Assembly (NCBI GenBank): GCA_035707105.1
Contig: DASSUI010000051.1
Coordinates: 1-64,000 of the forward strand
DNA from: JACDAN01 sp035707105
GTDB taxonomy: Bacteria; Actinomycetota; Thermoleophilia; Gaiellales; Gaiellaceae
Reading direction: 5' to 3'
Length of the DNA: 64,000 bases
The notes below the pieces were generated by a model that was not told the origin of the DNA, ran no database searches, and saw nothing but the letters and a program-made list of their open reading frames with translations. Numbering within the stretch: the stretch's first letter is position 1; every line of letters starts with the position of its first letter. Positions 60,235 to 64,000 of the stretch are shown one piece after another. The translations under genes and the position numbers were made by a program.

Positions 60235-60633
60235 GTGAGTCAGACGGTTCGCTCTGCTGACGGCCGGATCTGGCGAATCGAGCGCATCCGTCCGGAGTCG
60301 CCGCTTCGTGAGACGCGAAAGGAGCCGTTCTTCTGGTCGAGCGTGGTCGCGACGCTGCTGCTCGTCGCCTTCGCCGCACGGATGATTTGGGTCGACCCGG
60401 GCCCGTTGACGCTGAGCATCGTGGTCCCGCTGCTCGTGATCTGGCTGCTGGAGCGCGACCTGAACATTGTGCGCCGCGACATCCGTGCGCTCACGGAAGG
60501 CCCACCGCGGGAGTCGCTGACGTGGCGCATGACGTATCCGTTCGGTGCGCGTCGCATCGAGAAGCGGATCGCGAGGGAGGTCCAGGCGGGCCGGGAGACT
60601 GAGCCACCCGGCACGGTGCTGATCGGGATCTGA
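60235..60633 (+). CDS. Hypothetical small membrane protein
   Basis: 132 residues with two hydrophobic segments (SSVVATLLLVAFAARMIW and TLSIVVPLLVIWLLE) and charged ends. Coding is supported by codon pattern and a TATCAT box. Unrecognised. It is bracketed by two remnants of a small-protein family on the opposite strand (60146-60217 and 60677-60867). Confidence 0.6.
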   Translation: MSQTVRSADGRIWRIERIRPESPLRETRKEPFFWSSVVATLLLVAFAARMIWVDPGPLTLSIVVPLLVIWLLERDLNIVRRDIRALTEGPPRESLTWRMTYPFGARRIEKRIAREVQAGRETEPPGTVLIGI

Positions 60634-60676
60634 ACGTCGCGAGCCGCGTCCGTTCTTTCGGGCTCAATGGTCGTCT

Positions 60677-60867
60677 TCAATCCTGTTCCACGATCAGCGC
60701 CGGCGACTGATCCGCGTCGTCATCGCGGACGGCGACAACGCGAAGCTTCCTCGCCCCCAGCGGATCGTGTCCCCCGCCTTCCAGTTCAGCGTGACGCTGC
60801 GAAACGTCGGTGGGTCGGCCGGCGTCCCGTCCTCGCGCTCGAGCCTGAATCCGTATCCGATCGCCAT
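60677..60867 (-). pseudogene. Frameshifted copy of a small (about 63-residue) protein gene
   Basis: Begins MAIGYGFRLEREDGTPADPPTFR then NWKAGDTIRWG. One added base in the ggggg run after the tryptophan codon restores LRVVAVRDDDADQSPALIVEQD to a stop at 60677; as read the frame ends in a different, unlike tail. The 191-bp span is not a multiple of three. A related fragment (GDTILLRTRSFRVVGVRDDDA) lies at 60146-60217. Either a decayed gene, a sequencing slip in the G run, or phase variation. Confidence 0.6.
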
Positions 60868-61114
60868 TGGTCTCCCTTCCGTCTCCGGCTGGGACCGAAC
60901 GGGCGTAACGTCGAGCCTAGCGTGTCTCTCGGTCTTGAGTTCCGCTAGTCACGGGATCCTCTTCGGCCAGCCTGCTGCTCTGGTTTCGTGGCCAGCGCTT
61001 TGGACCCCGCCAGCCGCGCAAAAAGGTCATAAGCGGCCTACGTCCGCACCCGACATCGTCGGCACGCCGGTCCCGCTTAGCTATGCGGAACGCGCGTAGC
61101 CAAGCGGTGGAGAA

Positions 61115-61140
61115 TGGGCCCGCCTGGACTCGAACTCACC
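61115..61140 (-). other. tRNA 3'-end-like fragment, possible attachment site
   Basis: On the minus strand GTTCGAGTCCAGGCGGGCCC resembles a T-loop plus acceptor-stem end, but no matching 5' half is present and the T stem does not pair. It could be an att remnant at the edge of the accessory region, or chance. Confidence 0.2.
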
Positions 61141-61800
61141 TGCAAGTCGCCGTTTCCTCTCGTGCGTGGGGGCACCGGTGGGGGCACGCCATGCGGACGC
61201 GCGGTCATGATTGGCGCGCGTGGTCGCCTCTGAGCTGGCGTCCGAAGACGCTCGTCGGGAACGCCCGTCAGCGGGAGCAAAGCCGAGGTGAGCACAAATC
61301 TTGCGTGCGGGCCGGAGGTGGATCTCGCGGTGGCGGACGACGGCCGTCGCGCGCGCACGCGATCAGCCCGACCCACTGAATGCCCTCATCGTCGATCGGG
61401 GAGGAGCCGCCGAAAGGACGCCACCCGCCTTTGAGCTGGAAGACGACACGCCGGCGGCGGTTGATATGGACGACGACACGGGTTGGAGGAGCGTGGCCAA
61501 ACCTTCGCGCAACCGTAGCGGTCGGCGGTTTCAGTCCGCCCTACGGATAGCTACGACTTCGGCGGCTCGGCGAGCAGATCTCGCAGCTCGTCCACAGGCT
61601 CGGCGGGCGAGCTTCGACTCAAGGCAATCGCCGGGTGACCGCGACTGCAGATCGCGAGGAACAGCCACGAGATCCAACTCGGGCCGAGTGACCGGTTCAC
61701 GAGCCGCTACATCGACTCCGCCGCCGCACCCTCCGGGGAACCATGGTGTTGCGCTGCCGCATCAAATGCAAGACCTGACACCCGAGAGCCCTGAGGGCGG

Positions 61801-61902
61801 CAGCCGTGGCGCTCCCTGGCGGAGGTCCGCGCCGCCGCCTTCGAATGGATCGAGACTTGGTACAACCAGTCCACCGAAGCGGAAGAGAGCTCAGTCAGGT
61901 AG
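61801..61902 (+). pseudogene. Remnant of an IS3-family transposase (OrfB C-terminus)
   Basis: The frame QPWRSLAEVRAAAFEWIETW followed by YN matches the conserved C-terminal region of IS3-family transposases, where the pattern is AExRxAxFEWIExWYN. It then diverges and stops at 61900-61902. No upstream DDE-domain frame remains and terminal inverted repeats were not found. Confidence 0.55.
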
Positions 61903-62024
61903 AGAGTTGTCGGTCGATCATCAACGCAATCCTGGCTCACCTCGGAGCAGGATTCACTCTTTCGTCCAGTGATGGCTGACCACGAGAGATGAGCCCCTAT
62001 GGTCGGCATCACGGGTTGAGTGTC

Positions 62025-62384
62025 TCACTGAGGGGAGAGTCCTTCTCTTTCGTCCTTCGACAAGCGCCAGGCTAGTGCAGCTGCGCCGGCAACTCCCCCG
62101 CCGATGATCATCAGGTACGACCACCACGGTCCACGTGCGATCCAGCCCGCCGCAAACACGATCCAGCCACCGAAGGCCGCAATCCGAAGCGGCCAGCCCG
62201 ACGCTCGGGGCGGCAGGTGACGACGTGTTCGAATCAGCATCACCAGTGCGATGATCGACGCGGCCAGGGCGGCCCAGCTAAGCCAAGCCGCCCAAGAATC
62301 GCTCGATACTACGCGCGATGCAATGCCCAGCACGAGCGCGATGGACGCCACGACGAGAAAATCGGCGGAGAATCGCGATGCCAC
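62025..62384 (-). CDS. Small membrane protein, candidate immunity protein of the RHS tip
   Basis: 119 residues with about four hydrophobic segments (FLVVASIALVLGIASRVV, AAWLSWAALAASIIALVML, IAAFGGWIVFAAGW, SYLMIIGGGVAGAAALAW). GTG at 62384 comes 3 nt after the RHS stop (TAG CTG GTG), so the two are co-translated. Polymorphic RHS toxins are typically followed by such a tiny immunity gene; membrane-type immunity suits a membrane-acting toxin. Assignment is by position and topology only. Confidence 0.6.
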   Translation of the reverse strand: MASRFSADFLVVASIALVLGIASRVVSSDSWAAWLSWAALAASIIALVMLIRTRRHLPPRASGWPLRIAAFGGWIVFAAGWIARGPWWSYLMIIGGGVAGAAALAWRLSKDEREGLSPQ

Positions 62385-62387
62385 CAG

Positions 62388-64000
62388 CTACTTGATCAGG
62401 TACGCCGTCATGCCAATCGCCGCGCCACACCTTACACCCGGTTCGATTGATGCTTGCCACTTGCGTCGAGCGCTCCACCACCCCACGATCGCATCGGCGC
62501 AACCTTGCCAAAGTTCGACCGTTAATGCGATGGGGATAAGGAGTCGGAATGTGCGCATATATGTTCGGCAGACGACACTGCGACAAGCCCGCAATGTCAC
62601 TCTCAGTTTGTCACCGATGATGCGAATCGAGGCGCTTCCTCCTTTCCACGCCCAGCGAGCGCCCAGGCCGATTCCTCGGAGCCCCCAACGAACCGTTGTC
62701 CGAACCTGACCTCCGATTGCCCGCGCAATTCCGCCTGCGATGCATGAAAAGCATGGGCGGGAGATCCGGCCGTCGATATCGACGTTATTGATTGGATTTT
62801 GGTCGGCGTAGTCATAAGCATTGGCACTTCCGCCCGGAACGGGGTCTGCTTGTACAAAGCGCCCAAGGTCAGCATCGTAGTACCGCGTCCCGATCTTATA
62901 GAGGCGGATCTGCACATCCCAGTACACCCCAAGCCCACCGAGGAACCGCCAAGGACTGGTAACGCTGCAGCCGAGCGTGCATGTCCATTTGCCGAATGGT
63001 TCGTAGTTATATCTCGATGCCACGTTCCCGCTCGTGTCGGTCAGCGCCGCGACTGATCCGAGACCGTCGAACAATACGTAGTAGTCAGCCGACGACGTGC
63101 GCTGTTCAAGGAGGAACCCGTCGTTGTCGCGGATGTGGGTCGTCGAGACGCCCCCCGTTGTCTCGCGGCCGAGACCTAGCGCATTCTGTTGAAAGCTGGT
63201 CCCTCCGGCTAAGACACGGCGGAACTGCCCCGCGCCGCTATAGCTCATTGGGACCGCTGAGCCGCCGGGCGGGGTCATGCTCGTCGTCTGGTCTTTAGCG
63301 TTGTAAACCGCGGCGCGTCCGTCCGAGCGTGAGGTCTCGTTGCCGTTTGCGTCGTAGCTGAAGGTGGTCGTGCCGGCGGATGTGAGCTGGTCGGCGCCGT
63401 TGTGGTTGTAGGTGGTGGTGATGCCGTTAACGGTTTGGCTGGTGCGGTTCGAATTGGCGTCGTAGGTGTAGGCGTAGCTGTTCAGGAGCGTGCCTGCGCC
63501 CGAGCGTTCTTCCGCTAGCTCCAGCCGGCCGAGCACGTCGTAGCTGTAGGTCGTCTTGTTGCCGTCTTTGTCGATCACTCGCTGCCGCAGCGCCGTGTCG
63601 ACGCCGCCGGTGCAGGTGTCGTTCAGGGGCAGCTGGTAGCAGTAGGTGAAGTCGGTCAGCATCGTCCCTGAGGCGACCTTCTTCGCGTAGATTCGCTGCA
63701 GCCGGTTGGCGGCGTCGTAGACGACGAACTGGGTGATGCCGTTCGGGTACCGGGTTTCGGTGCGCATGTGGTCGACGTCGTAGACGAAGGTGATCTGGCG
63801 ACCGCTCGGCTCGGTGAGGGTGACCAGCAGGTTCCTGGCGTCATATGCGTAGTTGACCCGCCCGCCGGCGTCCTCGAACGCGGACAGGTTCGAAGCATTG
63901 TCGTAGAAGTACGAGTTGACCTTCGGACCCGGCAGTGTCTCCTTGGTTAGCCGGTTCAGGGCGTCGTACTCGTAGCTGGTGCTGCCGGTGTTGTCGACCA
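62388..64000 (-). CDS. RHS/YD-repeat protein with variable C-terminal tip (partial, 5' end outside window)
   Basis: 537 codons of a larger gene; the frame is open to base 64000. YD repeats run through most of it (YEYDALNRLTKE, YAYDARNLLVTL, TYSYDVLGRLELAEE, FSYDANGNETSR). The core ends with the hallmark IGTRYYDADLGRFVQADPVPG and NAYDYADQNPINNVDIDG. The last 125 or so residues are unrelated to the core: cysteine- and tryptophan-containing, basic, with a hydrophobic LLIPIALTVELW stretch. This tip is probably a toxin domain. DNA of the tip looks less GC-rich than the core. Confidence 0.9.
   Translation of the reverse strand, partial: VDNTGSTSYEYDALNRLTKETLPGPKVNSYFYDNASNLSAFEDAGGRVNYAYDARNLLVTLTEPSGRQITFVYDVDHMRTETRYPNGITQFVVYDAANRLQRIYAKKVASGTMLTDFTYCYQLPLNDTCTGGVDTALRQRVIDKDGNKTTYSYDVLGRLELAEERSGAGTLLNSYAYTYDANSNRTSQTVNGITTTYNHNGADQLTSAGTTTFSYDANGNETSRSDGRAAVYNAKDQTTSMTPPGGSAVPMSYSGAGQFRRVLAGGTSFQQNALGLGRETTGGVSTTHIRDNDGFLLEQRTSSADYYVLFDGLGSVAALTDTSGNVASRYNYEPFGKWTCTLGCSVTSPWRFLGGLGVYWDVQIRLYKIGTRYYDADLGRFVQADPVPGGSANAYDYADQNPINNVDIDGRISRPCFSCIAGGIARAIGGQVRTTVRWGLRGIGLGARWAWKGGSASIRIIGDKLRVTLRACRSVVCRTYMRTFRLLIPIALTVELWQGCADAIVGWWSARRKWQASIEPGVRCGAAIGMTAYLIK

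Larger units (their letters stand above)
60868..62024. other. Gene-poor stretch with remnants
   Basis: Over 1.1 kb with no intact gene I can support. Open frames here (for example 61301-61972) are arginine/serine/proline-rich and lack family features. It holds a tRNA-3'-end-like fragment near 61115-61140 and a transposase remnant at 61801-61902. Text around 61160 reads like the end of a phage-type integrase but is too short to call. Confidence 0.6.

Noticed and set aside
61115..61140. Complete tRNA gene
   Set aside because: Only a T-loop-like and acceptor-like end is present; D and anticodon arms cannot be folded from the adjacent sequence.
61083..61379. Frame containing WGHRWGH, suggesting an integrase C-terminus
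   Set aside because: Only a short stretch is suggestive and no catalytic motif of a tyrosine integrase is present in either strand nearby.
61301..61972. 223-codon plus-strand frame
   Set aside because: Low-complexity Ser/Arg/Pro composition; it runs out of frame with the recognisable transposase fragment it covers.

Overview
The window is GC-rich bacterial DNA with many GTG starts, dense 1-4 nt gene overlaps (ATGA, GTGA, TTGA) and a recurring TANNNT box 6-8 nt upstream of start codons, which points to leaderless transcription. These traits suggest an actinobacterium. The exported MRRF...ALGGTSYAA...LPANSVGT protein at 57338-58000 belongs to a family I associate with the class Thermoleophilia (Solirubrobacterales/Gaiellales). 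No rRNA, complete tRNA or CRISPR array was seen. Both window ends cut through genes.

Left third (1-17 kb): an ABC sugar-type importer (ATPase cut by the edge, one permease, a lipoprotein receptor), a GAF-containing membrane histidine kinase, queG and a medium-chain dehydrogenase. Then comes a leftward operon of APC permease, glutamine-synthetase-like ligase, class I glutamine amidotransferase hydrolase, aldehyde dehydrogenase and SDR. This is the gene set for breaking down a small amine or amino-alcohol through gamma-glutamyl intermediates; ethanolamine is the best guess. Next are a SufT-like protein and a translationally coupled operon of metallophosphoesterase, cyclic 2,3-diphosphoglycerate synthetase, 2-phosphoglycerate kinase and a divergent GlpX phosphatase. 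That is an archaeal-type compatible-solute or phosphagen pathway, unusual in a bacterium.

Middle (17-48 kb): a nuclease-fold-like small protein plus hypoxanthine phosphoribosyltransferase; an M23 peptidase; part of cytochrome c maturation (CcmI-like, CcmF and a CxxxY-type CcmE); a large cyclase-AAA-TPR signalling protein; a second, complete ABC sugar importer whose ATPase gene is divergent; a phosphohexomutase and thioesterase; relA/spoT; recJ; ruvCAB; a YebC-family protein; and pdxT and pdxS, which are not adjacent. Two convergent intergenic regions (34819-35218 and 40017-40158) share a hairpin-rich repeat in opposite orientation.

Right part (48-64 kb): an FtsH-like membrane AAA protease carries a 292-residue intein with LAGLIDADG-like motifs just after its Walker A helix. 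It is coupled to a one-helix membrane protein and divergent from an M48 protease plus an ATP-dependent DNA ligase. Several secreted or lipoprotein genes of unknown role follow. From about 60.6 kb the DNA looks like an accessory region: decayed small genes, an IS3-type transposase remnant, a tRNA-3'-end-like fragment, and an RHS/YD-repeat gene running off the right edge. The RHS gene has a distinct C-terminal tip and a small membrane protein gene immediately downstream, the layout of a polymorphic toxin with its immunity protein.
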